A stretch of 64,000 nucleotides of DNA from assembly GCA_947570175.1 (NCBI GenBank), contig CANOTJ010000003.1:1-64000 (forward strand), in the 5' to 3' direction. The DNA comes from an uncultured Mycoplasmatota bacterium (lineage in GTDB: Bacteria; Bacillota_I; Bacilli_A; RF39; UBA660). Position 1 is the stretch's first letter; each line of letters starts with the position of its first letter. The position numbers and the translations under genes are program-made. Under the pieces are notes generated by a model. The model had not been told where the DNA came from and did not search any database. It saw only the letters and a program-made list of their open reading frames with translations. This document shows, one piece after another, positions 17,146-24,551 of the stretch.

Positions 17146-18906
17146 ATGTCAAAAATAAGAATAATGGATGAGATTTTAGCCAATAAAATAGCCGCAGGAG
17201 AAGTGGTAGAAAGATGTGCTTCTGTTGTAAAAGAATTAGTTGAAAATAGTATTGATGCTAAAAGTAGTGAAATAAAAATAGAATTAATAGATTCTGGAAC
17301 CCGTAGTATTCAAGTGATAGATAATGGAGTAGGAATGGATAAAGAGGATGCTATTTTGGCTTTTAATCGTCATGCAACTAGTAAATTACAAACTGAAGAC
17401 GATTTATTCCATATTCATACATTAGGTTTTAGAGGGGAAGCTTTATCTAGTATTGCTAGTGTTAGCGAAGTTATTTTAAAAACCTGTAATCAGCAAGTTG
17501 GAACAGAAGTAAAAATAGAGGGTGGCAAAATAATTTATGTTGAGCCATGTGAATCTAGAAAGGGAACAAAAATTGAAATCAACAATCTTTTTTATAATAC
17601 ACCTGCCAGATTAAAACATATGAAAAGCTTATATACAGAGCTTGCTAGTATCACAGATTACGTCAATAAGATAGCTCTTTCTTATCCAAATATTAAATTT
17701 ACTTTAATCAATAACAACAGTGTGTTATTAAATACAGATGGTAGTGGTAATCTATTAAAAGTTATTCATGCCATCTATGGATTAAATATTACAAAGAAAA
17801 TGATAGAAGTACATGGAGAGAATAATGATTATGAGATTAGTGGATATATATCCCTTCCAGAAATTCATCGCTCCAATCGAAATGGGATGATTACATTAGT
17901 GAATGGTCGCGTTGTTCGAAATATAGAGTTAAACCATGTGATTAATGACAGCTATCATTCCTATAAACCAGATAATCGTTATCCCATTGTTGTTTTAAAT
18001 ATTGAAACAGATCCTACCTTAATAGATGTTAATATTCATCCAACGAAAATGGATGTAAAATTTTCAAAAATGGAAGAATTATTAGAATTAGTTAAAAATA
18101 TGATTAAAGATAAATTAACAACTAAAATATTAATTCCCCATATTGAGATTCCAGAAGAAAAAAAAATGGGACCAGAATATACAGAACAAACATTACCATT
18201 AGAGAGAGTAGAAGAAAAACTTGAAATTTATACAACAAAAGAAGAAATTTTATTAGAAGATGAGAATCCAAATAAATCTTTTGAAGAAATTATAGAAGAA
18301 AAAGAAGAACCAAAAGAGAGACTCCCTGAATTATATCCTGTTGGCTTAGTTCATGGAACTTATATTATTTGTCAAAATGAAAATGGCATGTATATGATTG
18401 ATCAACATGCTGCTAAAGAAAGAGTAAATTATGAATATTATAAAAGAAAATTGGGAAACCCCAACCACGATAGCACTTCATTATTACTACCAATTACAAT
18501 AGAACTTTCTAATAATGATTTTATTATTTTAAAAGAAAATTTTCAATTATTGGAAAATATGAAATTTAAAATAGAAGAATTCGGAGTGAGTTCAGTTATT
18601 ATAAAAGAGCATCCAACATGGCTCCCAAAAGGATATGAAAAAGAGGCAATAGAGAAAATATTAGAAATTATTGTTCAATTAGAAAAGAATTTTAGTATAG
18701 AAAAATTCAATGAAAGTATTGCTACTATGATGAGTTGTAAATTGGCAATTAAAGCAAATATGAATATTACACTAGAGGAAATGGAAACACTCATTAATGA
18801 TCTTAGAAAATGTCAAAACCCATTTCATTGCCCACATGGGAGACCTACAATGGTTTACTATACAAAATATGATTTAGAAAAAATGTTTAAAAGAAGTGGA
18901 TTTTAA
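17146..18906 (+). CDS. mutL: DNA mismatch repair protein MutL
   Basis: A 586-residue protein. The N-terminal GHKL ATPase has KIAAGEVVER, ELVENSIDA, DNGVGMD and GFRGEALSSIASV. The C-terminal dimerisation/endonuclease domain carries DQHAAKERVNYE (about 422-433) and, near the end, CPHGRP. The DQHAAKE motif indicates the nicking-type MutL found in bacteria without MutH. It ends at a terminator shared with the bacteriocin operon on the opposite strand. Confidence 0.96.
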   Translation: MSKIRIMDEILANKIAAGEVVERCASVVKELVENSIDAKSSEIKIELIDSGTRSIQVIDNGVGMDKEDAILAFNRHATSKLQTEDDLFHIHTLGFRGEALSSIASVSEVILKTCNQQVGTEVKIEGGKIIYVEPCESRKGTKIEINNLFYNTPARLKHMKSLYTELASITDYVNKIALSYPNIKFTLINNNSVLLNTDGSGNLLKVIHAIYGLNITKKMIEVHGENNDYEISGYISLPEIHRSNRNGMITLVNGRVVRNIELNHVINDSYHSYKPDNRYPIVVLNIETDPTLIDVNIHPTKMDVKFSKMEELLELVKNMIKDKLTTKILIPHIEIPEEKKMGPEYTEQTLPLERVEEKLEIYTTKEEILLEDENPNKSFEEIIEEKEEPKERLPELYPVGLVHGTYIICQNENGMYMIDQHAAKERVNYEYYKRKLGNPNHDSTSLLLPITIELSNNDFIILKENFQLLENMKFKIEEFGVSSVIIKEHPTWLPKGYEKEAIEKILEIIVQLEKNFSIEKFNESIATMMSCKLAIKANMNITLEEMETLINDLRKCQNPFHCPHGRPTMVYYTKYDLEKMFKRSGF

Positions 18907-18913
18907 TATATGA

Positions 18914-18941
18914 AAAGAAGGAAACTATAAAGTTTCCTTTT
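18914..18941. terminator. Bidirectional terminator of mutL and the bacteriocin operon
   Basis: AAGGAAACT / AGTTTCCTT stem with loop ATAA, A-rich and T-rich flanks. It serves mutL from the left and the small membrane ORF from the right. Confidence 0.85.
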
Positions 18942-19101
18942 AAATACAACAAATACCTTCTGATACATGGCGTGCAATAGTACCAAAATACACTCCAATA
19001 TTAAATATAATATCTGTGCATATTGCGGTAGCTATTAATAAAATAGGGACACATAAAATACAATATATGATTTTTTTATGTTCTTTAATTATAGAGAGCA
19101 T
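18940..19101 (-). CDS. Small membrane protein of the bacteriocin operon (possible immunity protein)
   Basis: A 53-residue ORF whose ATG lies inside the end of the upstream peptide gene (about 13-bp overlap), so the two are translationally coupled. It has a basic N-terminus (IIKEHKK), one long hydrophobic segment (about 11-30), then GVYFGTIARHVSEGICCI. It lacks a double-glycine leader. Position right after a bacteriocin peptide suggests an immunity protein or a third peptide; function is inferred only. Confidence 0.65.
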   Translation of the reverse strand: MLSIIKEHKKIIYCILCVPILLIATAICTDIIFNIGVYFGTIARHVSEGICCI

Positions 19102-19250
19102 ATTTTTCCATTTTGTAATCTTCTAATTGCTGTTCCAATGCTTCGTCCTAAATCTAATATAGAATTAATTCCTCTTACGACAGCACTAATCATAGAAGCA
19201 GAAATTGCTCCTCCAACAATATCCATTAATTCTCTATCTTCTAATCTCAT
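19089..19250 (-). CDS. Double-glycine leader bacteriocin-like peptide (peptide B)
   Basis: A 53-residue peptide. The leader MRLEDRELMDIVGG ends in a GG cleavage site after an (L/I)xxxELxxIxGG-type pattern. The 39-residue mature part (AISASMISAVVRGINSILD...) has small and hydrophobic residues, LGRSIGTAIRRL and a Cys near the end. Start ATG 19250 has AGGAG 6 bp upstream; the longer in-frame ORF from 19301 runs into phage DNA across attL and is not the start. The C39 ABC exporter at 54372-56462 is its likely processing transporter. It is now separated from that gene by 35 kb of prophage. Confidence 0.85.
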   Translation of the reverse strand: MRLEDRELMDIVGGAISASMISAVVRGINSILDLGRSIGTAIRRLQNGKICSL

Positions 19251-19258
19251 ATAAACTC

Positions 19259-19291
19259 CTATCTGCAAGCAAGTGGTCGAATATAACCGTA
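19259..19291 (-). pseudogene. 3' end of the bacteriocin gene split by the prophage (peptide A, C-terminal part)
   Basis: Read on the minus strand from the core at 19289-19296, codons Y-GYIRPLACR and a TAG stop (19259-19261) follow. The stop overlaps the RBS (TAGGAG) of peptide B. This short tail is in the same frame as the truncated peptide gene at 54151-54282. Joined at the core, the two give a 53-codon double-glycine bacteriocin precursor ending GYIRPLACR, an Arg-Pro-Leu-x-Cys end of a kind I recall from double-glycine bacteriocins. No start remains here in the lysogen. Confidence 0.8.
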
Positions 19292-19296
19292 TAAAC
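19289..19296. repeat. attL core (GTATAAAC)
   Basis: Identical 8-mer to 54151-54158. Bacterial DNA lies to the left (bacteriocin C-terminal codons) and phage DNA to the right (integrase end). Confidence 0.8.
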
Positions 19297-19312
19297 CACA
19301 ATCATAATACTT

Positions 19313-20893
19313 TTAAATTTTCATATATAAATCAAGGGTTAAATCGTTTTCTTTTCCAATTTTAGTTTTAGTATACATTACTTTTTCAATAATAGAGTGG
19401 AGTAGATCGTTTTTTTCTTTTACACTTAATTTAAAATATTCATTTACGCACCATTCTACTTTTGGAATAAGAGTTTCTAATTTGTTCATCTTTATTTGCT
19501 CATTTTCTTGTGATATTTCGTTTATTTGCTGTTCTAGGATATAAATACTATCATTTACTATTTTCGAGCGTTCTAGGTACGTTTTTTTATCATATACACC
19601 ATCTTCTAAAAGATCTCTCAATCTATTTAGTTTGTTTTTTTCTTTTTCTAATTCTACATTTAATATTTCTAGTTGATTAATAACAGTGTTTATAATGCTA
19701 TCCTTACTATTATTATAATCTATTATTATTTTTTTGTTTTCAATAACCCATTCTTTTAATAATTCTATTAATGCAATCTCTACATATTCTAAAACATGGG
19801 ATCTGTTATCACAATTATGAGTGCATTTTACAATTGGTTTTGTGTTATATGTTTTAATGCTTCCATCAGCCAATCTATATGTATTAGTTTTTGTATCGAA
19901 TCTAGCCATAACACGACCACATACACTACAACGTAAAATACCTGCTAAAGGATTTCGAAGCTCTGTATTGTTTTTAACATATTTTGTAGAGCAAACCTTC
20001 AATTTATCTTGAACCAATTTAAAATCATCTTCGCTTATAATAGCTTCATGTTTTCCTTTTTCAATCATATAAGTTCCATCATCTTGTCTTACAATTTTGT
20101 GTAATATTTTGCCATCTTCAATTACTGTTATTGTTTTTCGTTGCTGCCATTTTACATATCCAGCATATGTTACATTATGGAGCATTTCTCGAATACCGTT
20201 TTTTTTCCATTTATAACCTCTTGGAGATTTGATTCCGCTTTTATTTAAGCTTTCTGCTATGACACATGTACCATCACCATTTAGGCACATTTTAAAAATC
20301 ATTTTTACAATTTTTGCTTGTTCATCTATAATTTTCAACGAGTAACCTTTTTGCCCTTTTAATTTATATCTTTCATATCCAAAAGGAGCAATTCCGCCTA
20401 TAAAACAGCCACTACGAACACTATCTTTTCGACCTTCCGTAAGTCTTTTTTTGATATTATTATATTCTTTTCGAGAATAAGACAATTTATCTATTAAATA
20501 TTCTTCATCAGCAGGATTGTTCAAATCATATTCTTTTTCGGGAGTTAATATAAGAGTATTAGTATACTTAAATGTTTTAATTATTTTGTCTTGATCTCCT
20601 AAATCTCCACGACATAACCTTTGAACATCTATAACCCAAACACCTTTTACATCTATACCTTCAATTCTTTTCAACAATAATTGAATTTGAGGTCTTTCGT
20701 TAATACTGTCACCACTGACAACTTCTTCATATATATTTTCTTCAAAAACTGGTTTGTTTGCACTCTCGCTAATTAGTTTCAGTCTTTCTTTATGTCTTTC
20801 TAATGTTTTGAATTCATTATTTGATTTTTCGTATTCTAAATCTTCTCTAGATTTTCTTAAATATTCTAAATATATTTCTGTAAATGTTTGCAC
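19313..20893 (-). CDS. Large serine recombinase (phage integrase)
   Basis: A 526-residue site-specific integrase with GTG start at 20893. The N-terminal resolvase domain has YLRKSRED with the catalytic serine (about 15), VVSGDSINERPQ (about 60-71) and DVQRLCRGD (about 89-97). The recombinase domain follows (GGIAPFGYER, MLHNVTYAGYVKW). A zinc ribbon is CSVCGRVM ... KCTHNCDN (about 329-370), and a long coiled coil (about 400-470) precedes the C-terminus. The stop lies 17 bp from the attL core. It catalyses attP x attB integration, and excision with a directionality factor I have not identified. Confidence 0.95.
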   Translation of the reverse strand: MQTFTEIYLEYLRKSREDLEYEKSNNEFKTLERHKERLKLISESANKPVFEENIYEEVVSGDSINERPQIQLLLKRIEGIDVKGVWVIDVQRLCRGDLGDQDKIIKTFKYTNTLILTPEKEYDLNNPADEEYLIDKLSYSRKEYNNIKKRLTEGRKDSVRSGCFIGGIAPFGYERYKLKGQKGYSLKIIDEQAKIVKMIFKMCLNGDGTCVIAESLNKSGIKSPRGYKWKKNGIREMLHNVTYAGYVKWQQRKTITVIEDGKILHKIVRQDDGTYMIEKGKHEAIISEDDFKLVQDKLKVCSTKYVKNNTELRNPLAGILRCSVCGRVMARFDTKTNTYRLADGSIKTYNTKPIVKCTHNCDNRSHVLEYVEIALIELLKEWVIENKKIIIDYNNSKDSIINTVINQLEILNVELEKEKNKLNRLRDLLEDGVYDKKTYLERSKIVNDSIYILEQQINEISQENEQIKMNKLETLIPKVEWCVNEYFKLSVKEKNDLLHSIIEKVMYTKTKIGKENDLTLDLYMKI

Positions 20894-20912
20894 AATTAAT
20901 CACTTCTTTCTA

Positions 20913-20942
20913 TTGTATATTCTTATTTATTTATGATATAAT
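20913..20942 (+). promoter_or_regulatory. Promoter of candidate small RNA
   Basis: TTGTAT (20913-20918), 18-bp spacer, TATAAT (20937-20942) on the plus strand, divergent from the integrase. An 11-bp inverted repeat ATATAATTGTA (20936-20946 with 20959-20969) overlaps the -10 and start region and could be an operator. Confidence 0.6.
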
Positions 20943-20998
20943 TGTACTGAAAAACCAATACAATTATATTCTTTGCATAAAGTTTATTTTTGTTCTAA

Positions 20999-21019
20999 AT
21001 TTAGCGGTTTAGGGTTTTT
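20999..21019. repeat. 21-bp inverted repeat, copy 1
   Basis: Begins ATTTAGCGGTTTAGGG. It is the perfect reverse complement of 23461-23481, 2.4 kb away. Confidence 0.9.
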
Positions 21020-21024
21020 CATTT

Positions 21025-21057
21025 GACTTCTACCTGGCGGGGTAGAGGTCTTTTTTT
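21025..21057 (+). terminator. Rho-independent terminator of the small RNA
   Basis: GACTTCTACC / GGTAGAGGTC stem (10 bp, one G-U), loop TGGCGG, then seven T. On the plus strand only the small RNA lies upstream. Confidence 0.85.
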
Positions 21058-21149
21058 ATGTTAATAAATATTATAATTTTATTTTCTTGAAATACTTTTA
21101 AATATTTCCAATCTTTATTTTTAAATTTTACATATTTTACTTCGTACAT
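21030..21149 (-). CDS. Small phage ORF, unknown
   Basis: A 39-residue ORF with a strong RBS (GAGGTGGTAAG before ATG). The product is basic and aromatic, beginning MYEVKYVKFKNKDWKYLK. Its 3' end overlaps the terminator hairpin of the opposite-strand small RNA. It lies between the exonuclease-BRCT gene and the integrase on the same strand. Real translation is plausible but unproven; it could be a small directionality or regulatory protein. Confidence 0.45.
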   Translation of the reverse strand: MYEVKYVKFKNKDWKYLKVFQENKIIIFINIKKDLYPAR

Positions 21150-21262
21150 CTTACCACCTCAAACAGATGGTAACATATAATTGTTTGTTTGTGTTGATAA
21201 TATGTTTAAAATGATGATTTATATGTTTAAGATGAAAATAATTATATATATTAAAATTATTT

Positions 21263-22630
21263 TTATGAAATAGGGCAGCTTGCTATTTGATCATCTTTTA
21301 ATATTTTTATTAAATCATTTTCCGAGATAATTTCAATATTAATGCCTTTTTCCTGTAATTCTTGAGCTTTAGCTATTTTTCCGCCTATTTTTCCAAACTT
21401 CCATGCTTCACTTCCAAGTTCACCAACGAATAAATAATCTAATTTAGATGATACACCTTTTTTCTCAATTCCACCTAATTTTTCAAGTTTCGATTTGATT
21501 TCGGATTTGCTTCCATTTTTAAATTCTCCAGTTAGACAAAATGTTTTATTTAATAAATTAATAGAATTTTTTGACTCCAATATAGGATTTAATATTTCTT
21601 GAAAAGAAACATTAAGTTTATTTTTTTCCTCTTCTGTTAGTATTCCATCTTCTAATACACTATTAACAATTTCACAAACTTTGTCATATGGATATACTCC
21701 AACCAAATGATTATTAATATCTAACCATGTTTTTAAATTATTTATTTCATCTATAACGATTTCTCCATCACAACTTATTCCGCTTATTATCCCTTGCAAA
21801 ACTTGCAAGTTTAATGTTGTATCATTATACATTTTTGAATGACTAAAAGCAGTAACTAAATTCATTAATTCAATTCTTTCATATTTATCAATTATATTAT
21901 CTTCTAAAATTCTGTTAAGACTATTTATAATGTTATTAAATAAAGAATATTGTTTATATATTAAATTATTGTTAATCCAATTTCTTAATAAATCGATTTC
22001 TTTATCATTAATTATATTGTCATAATTAATCCCTTGAATAATTCCATATAGTTCATTTATATTTGTAGAAAGTTTTTCGTCAATTTTTTCATTAAATTCA
22101 TTTAGATATTGATATTTATGAATAAAATCATCATTGATAAAGAAATTTTCTGTTAAATATTCAAAAAGATTATATGTAGCTTTAGTATCTTCAAAGGCAT
22201 TATGTGCTTCATAATCGTAATTTAAATATTCTGAAATTGAAGTCAAATTATATGAATCCAATTTAAGATACTTTTGAGAAATTTCCAAAGTATCTATGTA
22301 TCTAAAATTTGGTATATCTATATCATATCTATTTAATGATTTTGAAATTACGCTTAAATCATAAGTTATATTATGACCAATAATAATGTTATCGTTTAAA
22401 ATATCTTTAATATTATCCCAATATTCCTTGAATGTTGGTTTGTCTAACACCATGCTTTCAATAATTCCGTTAATTTTTGAATTTCTTATATCAAAACGGT
22501 CTTCTGGATTTATTAGTGTATATTTTTTATCAATTATTTTTCCGTTCTTAATTACTAAAACAGAAATAGAACATATTGAGTTTCCTCTAGCATTTGGATT
22601 TTCTATATCCAATATTGCATAATTTTTCAT
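21263..22630 (-). CDS. DEDDh 3'-5' exonuclease with TerB-like repeats and BRCT domain
   Basis: A 455-residue protein. The N-terminal DnaQ/RNase T-like exonuclease has DIENP (about 7-11), IIGHNITYDLSV (about 102-113) and HNAFEDTKATY (about 157-167), so all four acidic residues and the His are present. The middle (about 195-350) carries two similar helical repeats (GIIQGINYD...IINSLNRILEDN and GIISGISCD...IVNSVLEDG), resembling TerB-like units. The C-terminus is a BRCT domain (KTFCLTGEFKNGSKSEIK...LGSEAWKFGKIGGKIAKA, about 365-445), as in DNA ligase. It may process DNA ends or be a lysogeny-expressed protein, since it lies on the repressor side. Confidence 0.88.
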   Translation of the reverse strand: MKNYAILDIENPNARGNSICSISVLVIKNGKIIDKKYTLINPEDRFDIRNSKINGIIESMVLDKPTFKEYWDNIKDILNDNIIIGHNITYDLSVISKSLNRYDIDIPNFRYIDTLEISQKYLKLDSYNLTSISEYLNYDYEAHNAFEDTKATYNLFEYLTENFFINDDFIHKYQYLNEFNEKIDEKLSTNINELYGIIQGINYDNIINDKEIDLLRNWINNNLIYKQYSLFNNIINSLNRILEDNIIDKYERIELMNLVTAFSHSKMYNDTTLNLQVLQGIISGISCDGEIVIDEINNLKTWLDINNHLVGVYPYDKVCEIVNSVLEDGILTEEEKNKLNVSFQEILNPILESKNSINLLNKTFCLTGEFKNGSKSEIKSKLEKLGGIEKKGVSSKLDYLFVGELGSEAWKFGKIGGKIAKAQELQEKGINIEIISENDLIKILKDDQIASCPIS

Positions 22631-22678
22631 GTATAATATCCTCCTATAAGACCTTCTGTACTAGCAAGGATTCTTTTA

Positions 22679-23038
22679 TTAATCTTTATTTTCGTTATTT
22701 TTTATTTTTTCTTCCATTAGAAATTGATTCATTTCTAAAATGTCTTTATCTGTTATTTTACCATCTTTAGATAGAGTTACTTTCATATCTCCAAATTCTA
22801 CTTCTTTAATTTCCTCGTTTGGATGTTCGATTCTTAAATCTATAGCAAGCATATCTGGAAGAGAAATATTAAGAGCTTTTGATACATCCTCAACATTATC
22901 AATACTAGGAATAATTTCTTGTGTTTCCCATCTTGCTATAGTTGTTTGATTAACTCCAACTATATTAGCTAACTTATTTTGCGATAATCCTTTTTTTTCT
23001 CTTATAAATTTTAAATTAGTATTAAAATAATTGCTCAT
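22679..23038 (-). CDS. XRE-family phage repressor (CI-like)
   Basis: A 119-residue protein. The N-terminal HTH_3 domain (about 7-60) has GLSQNKLANIVGVNQTTIARWE, with a C-terminal acidic tail (about 70-119) that could mediate dimerisation. It is transcribed away from a Cro-like gene across a shared operator region at 23041-23169, the classic lysogeny switch. Likely binds the TGC-N6-GCA sites. No peptidase domain for RecA-type self-cleavage is visible, so induction may use another route. Confidence 0.88.
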   Translation of the reverse strand: MSNYFNTNLKFIREKKGLSQNKLANIVGVNQTTIARWETQEIIPSIDNVEDVSKALNISLPDMLAIDLRIEHPNEEIKEVEFGDMKVTLSKDGKITDKDILEMNQFLMEEKIKNNENKD

Positions 23039-23096
23039 ACTTTCTCCTTTCCAACTTTATTATATAGCATTAAAAATCAAATTTCAATAAAAATTA

Positions 23097-23137
23097 TGCT
23101 TTTTTGCAGAAAAAGTATTGACATCTGCGAATAAGCA
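23097..23137. promoter_or_regulatory. Switch operators O1 and O2 (TGC-N6-GCA)
   Basis: O1 at 23097-23108 (TGCTTTTTTGCA) and O2 at 23126-23137 (TGCGAATAAGCA). Together they form a near-perfect 15-bp inverted repeat. O2 lies entirely between the -35 and -10 of the Cro-side promoter, so occupancy would block it. Confidence 0.75.
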
Positions 23138-23146
23138 TGATAACAT
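23118..23146 (+). promoter_or_regulatory. Early rightward promoter
   Basis: Consensus TTGACA (23118-23123), 17-bp spacer holding operator O2, TAACAT (23141-23146), then RBS AGGAGG before the Cro-like gene at 23170. Confidence 0.85.
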
Positions 23147-23169
23147 CTAAAATAGATAGGAGGTAAAAA

Positions 23170-23436
23170 ATGGAAATAAGAGCAAGAGAACTTATAGCAA
23201 ATAAGTTAAGAAGTATAAGAGCAGATCTAAAATATACAATTGAATATGTTGCAAATAAATCAAATGTAAGTAAAGATACAATATGTAGATATGAAAATAA
23301 TCAAGTATCTATGCAAATTGATATTTTAGAGAAACTTATACAATTCTATGGTTATAATTTTGTTATTTTTTTTAAAGAAATATATGCGAATAAGCAGAAA
23401 TTCAAAAAAGAAGATATAAGTAAAAATGAATTGTAA
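23170..23436 (+). CDS. Cro-like XRE-family regulator
   Basis: An 88-residue protein with an N-terminal helix-turn-helix (about 8-65: LRSIRADLKYTIEYVANKSNVSKDTICRYEN) and a short basic tail. Divergent from the repressor and first gene of the early rightward operon. A third operator-like site, TGCGAATAAGCA, lies inside its coding end at 23385-23396, which might allow roadblock or looping control. RBS AGGAGG. Confidence 0.85.
   Translation: MEIRARELIANKLRSIRADLKYTIEYVANKSNVSKDTICRYENNQVSMQIDILEKLIQFYGYNFVIFFKEIYANKQKFKKEDISKNEL
23385..23396. promoter_or_regulatory. Operator-like site O3 inside the Cro-like gene
   Basis: TGCGAATAAGCA is identical to O2 at all 12 positions, 259 bp downstream. 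Confidence 0.55.
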
Positions 23437-23460
23437 AAAGAAACAAACAATACAAAAACT

Positions 23461-23481
23461 AAAAACCCTAAACCGCTAAAT
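23461..23481. repeat. 21-bp inverted repeat, copy 2, in an mRNA leader
   Basis: Begins AAAAACCCTAAACCGC and is the perfect complement of the candidate small RNA at 20999-21019. It ends 3 bp before the AAAGGAA ribosome-binding site of the next gene. Confidence 0.9.
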
Positions 23482-23496
23482 GAAAGGAACGATAAT

Positions 23497-23709
23497 ATGT
23501 GCATAGTAAAAACGCAAAAAATAAATGGAATATTAGTAAATATTCATGATGACTATATTCCAAAAGAAAAAGAATTATATAAAAACAATTTAAAAAATGT
23601 TTATGACACTATAAACATGATATTCCAGGATAAAGAGACAAAAGATCTATTTTACACACCACAGGAATTAGATAAATTAAAACAACAAAACATATACGAA
23701 TTTCTATAG
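23497..23709 (+). CDS. Small early phage protein, unknown
   Basis: A 70-residue soluble protein (MCIVKTQKINGILVNIHDDYIP...) with no known domain. Its leader carries the 21-nt match to the candidate small RNA, so its translation may be controlled by antisense pairing. It lies between the Cro-like regulator and the origin region. Confidence 0.7.
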   Translation: MCIVKTQKINGILVNIHDDYIPKEKELYKNNLKNVYDTINMIFQDKETKDLFYTPQELDKLKQQNIYEFL

Positions 23710-23718
23710 GAGGATAAC

Positions 23719-23868
23719 ATGAAAGAAATATTTAAAAGTAAAGTAATATGGTTATTTATAATTTTTATTTTAAGTATCACTTATATGAATACTGGAATAC
23801 AAAAAAATGCCAGTGCTGACGACACTGACAAAAAAATAAATAATTATGAAATTAATTCACATCAATAA
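23719..23868 (+). CDS. Small exported or membrane peptide
   Basis: A 49-residue ORF with RBS AGGAGG 7 bp upstream. N-terminal Lys-rich segment, hydrophobic helix (about 9-25), then KNASADDTDKK, which looks like a signal-peptidase site (ASA) followed by a short acidic-basic tail. Function unknown; possibly a superinfection-exclusion peptide, by position only. Confidence 0.6.
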   Translation: MKEIFKSKVIWLFIIFILSITYMNTGIQKNASADDTDKKINNYEINSHQ

Positions 23869-23919
23869 TATAACAAATAGATGTGGAAAAGTCAAGTTTA
23901 ATATTAAAAATAAATATGT

Positions 23920-24118
23920 TTAATAGTTCAAGAATTATACTACTAATTCAATTAGTAGCTCAAACATTAAGCTATAAAACAAGTTAGTAGCTCAATTTTG
24001 ATAGTTTAGTAGCTCAATTTCAATGATTTAGTAGCTCAAGAATTGCGCTACCTATATATAGATTAAACTATACTATTAACTATATTATTAACTATAAAAA
24101 TAAAAATACTACGTATTT
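23920..24118. other. Probable phage replication origin: iterons plus AT-rich region
   Basis: Four exact copies of TTAGTAGCTCAA start at 23952, 23984, 24006 and 24028, with a degenerate copy TTAATAGTTCAA at 23920. Start spacings are 32, 32, 22 and 22 bp, close to whole helical turns. A 9-bp dyad (CTACTAATT at 23940-23948 with 23950-23958) overlaps the first exact copy. About 60 bp of nearly pure A/T with ATTAACTATA repeats follows, like a DNA-unwinding element. The next gene encodes a helix-turn-helix protein. This is the layout of iteron-type origins. Confidence 0.7.
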
Positions 24119-24148
24119 TTACAAAAAAAACAAGAAAGGATGGATTAA

Positions 24149-24529
24149 GTGGATGAGAAATTTAGTCAAATAAAAAATAAACTGATAATCTCTGATATTC
24201 ATGAAAAAGCTTTTAGAATAGCATGTTATTTAATTTCTTGTTCAAAAAATAGAATATGTTATCCATCGGAATACAAGATTGCAGAAGATCTACATTTGTC
24301 AAGAAATACAGTACATGAGTACTTAAAAGAACTTGAAAGTAAAAAAATCATAACAATAGAAAAACAATTTATTGGGAAAGGTAAGAAGGCACCTAGCAAA
24401 TATACAATTTCGAAAGAATATGTTGTTTCCAAAATGAGCAAGCAAAAACATCTTGAACAGCTTATCAGAGAATTACATAATGAACCTGAAATAAAAGAAT
24501 TGTTTGATTATGATTGGTTAAATGAATGA
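24149..24529 (+). CDS. HTH_36-type DNA-binding protein, likely replication initiator
   Basis: A 126-residue protein starting at GTG. Winged-helix core at about 15-85: HEKAFRIACYLISCSKNRICYPSEYKIAEDLHLSRNTVHEYLKELESKKII, typical of the HTH_36 domains in phage and plasmid replication initiators. It lies directly beside the iterons, as origin-binding initiators do. No helicase or helicase loader gene is recognised in the phage, so host factors would be needed. Alternative: transcription regulator of the early operon. Confidence 0.75.
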   Translation: MDEKFSQIKNKLIISDIHEKAFRIACYLISCSKNRICYPSEYKIAEDLHLSRNTVHEYLKELESKKIITIEKQFIGKGKKAPSKYTISKEYVVSKMSKQKHLEQLIRELHNEPEIKELFDYDWLNE

Positions 24530-24551
24530 GGAAGATTAGAGGACAGATAAA

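Larger units (their letters stand above)
20949..21057 (+). ncRNA. Candidate small RNA with 21-nt complementarity to an early phage mRNA
   Basis: About 110 nt between the promoter above and a strong Rho-independent terminator. It contains at 20999-21019 the exact reverse complement of 23461-23481, just upstream of the RBS of the gene at 23497. No ORF on this strand explains the transcript. It could act in trans as an antisense regulator of that mRNA. Start site is estimated from the -10 box. It overlaps the end of a short minus-strand ORF (21030-21149). Confidence 0.55.

Noticed and set aside
19251-19301. N-terminal extension of peptide B (MWFIRLYSTTCLQIGVY)
   Set aside because: It crosses attL and lies before the AGGAG site; the double-glycine leader begins at 19250.
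24058-24118. Tandem ATTAACTATA repeats as a separate functional repeat
   Set aside because: Treated as part of the AT-rich unwinding region of the origin rather than a distinct element.
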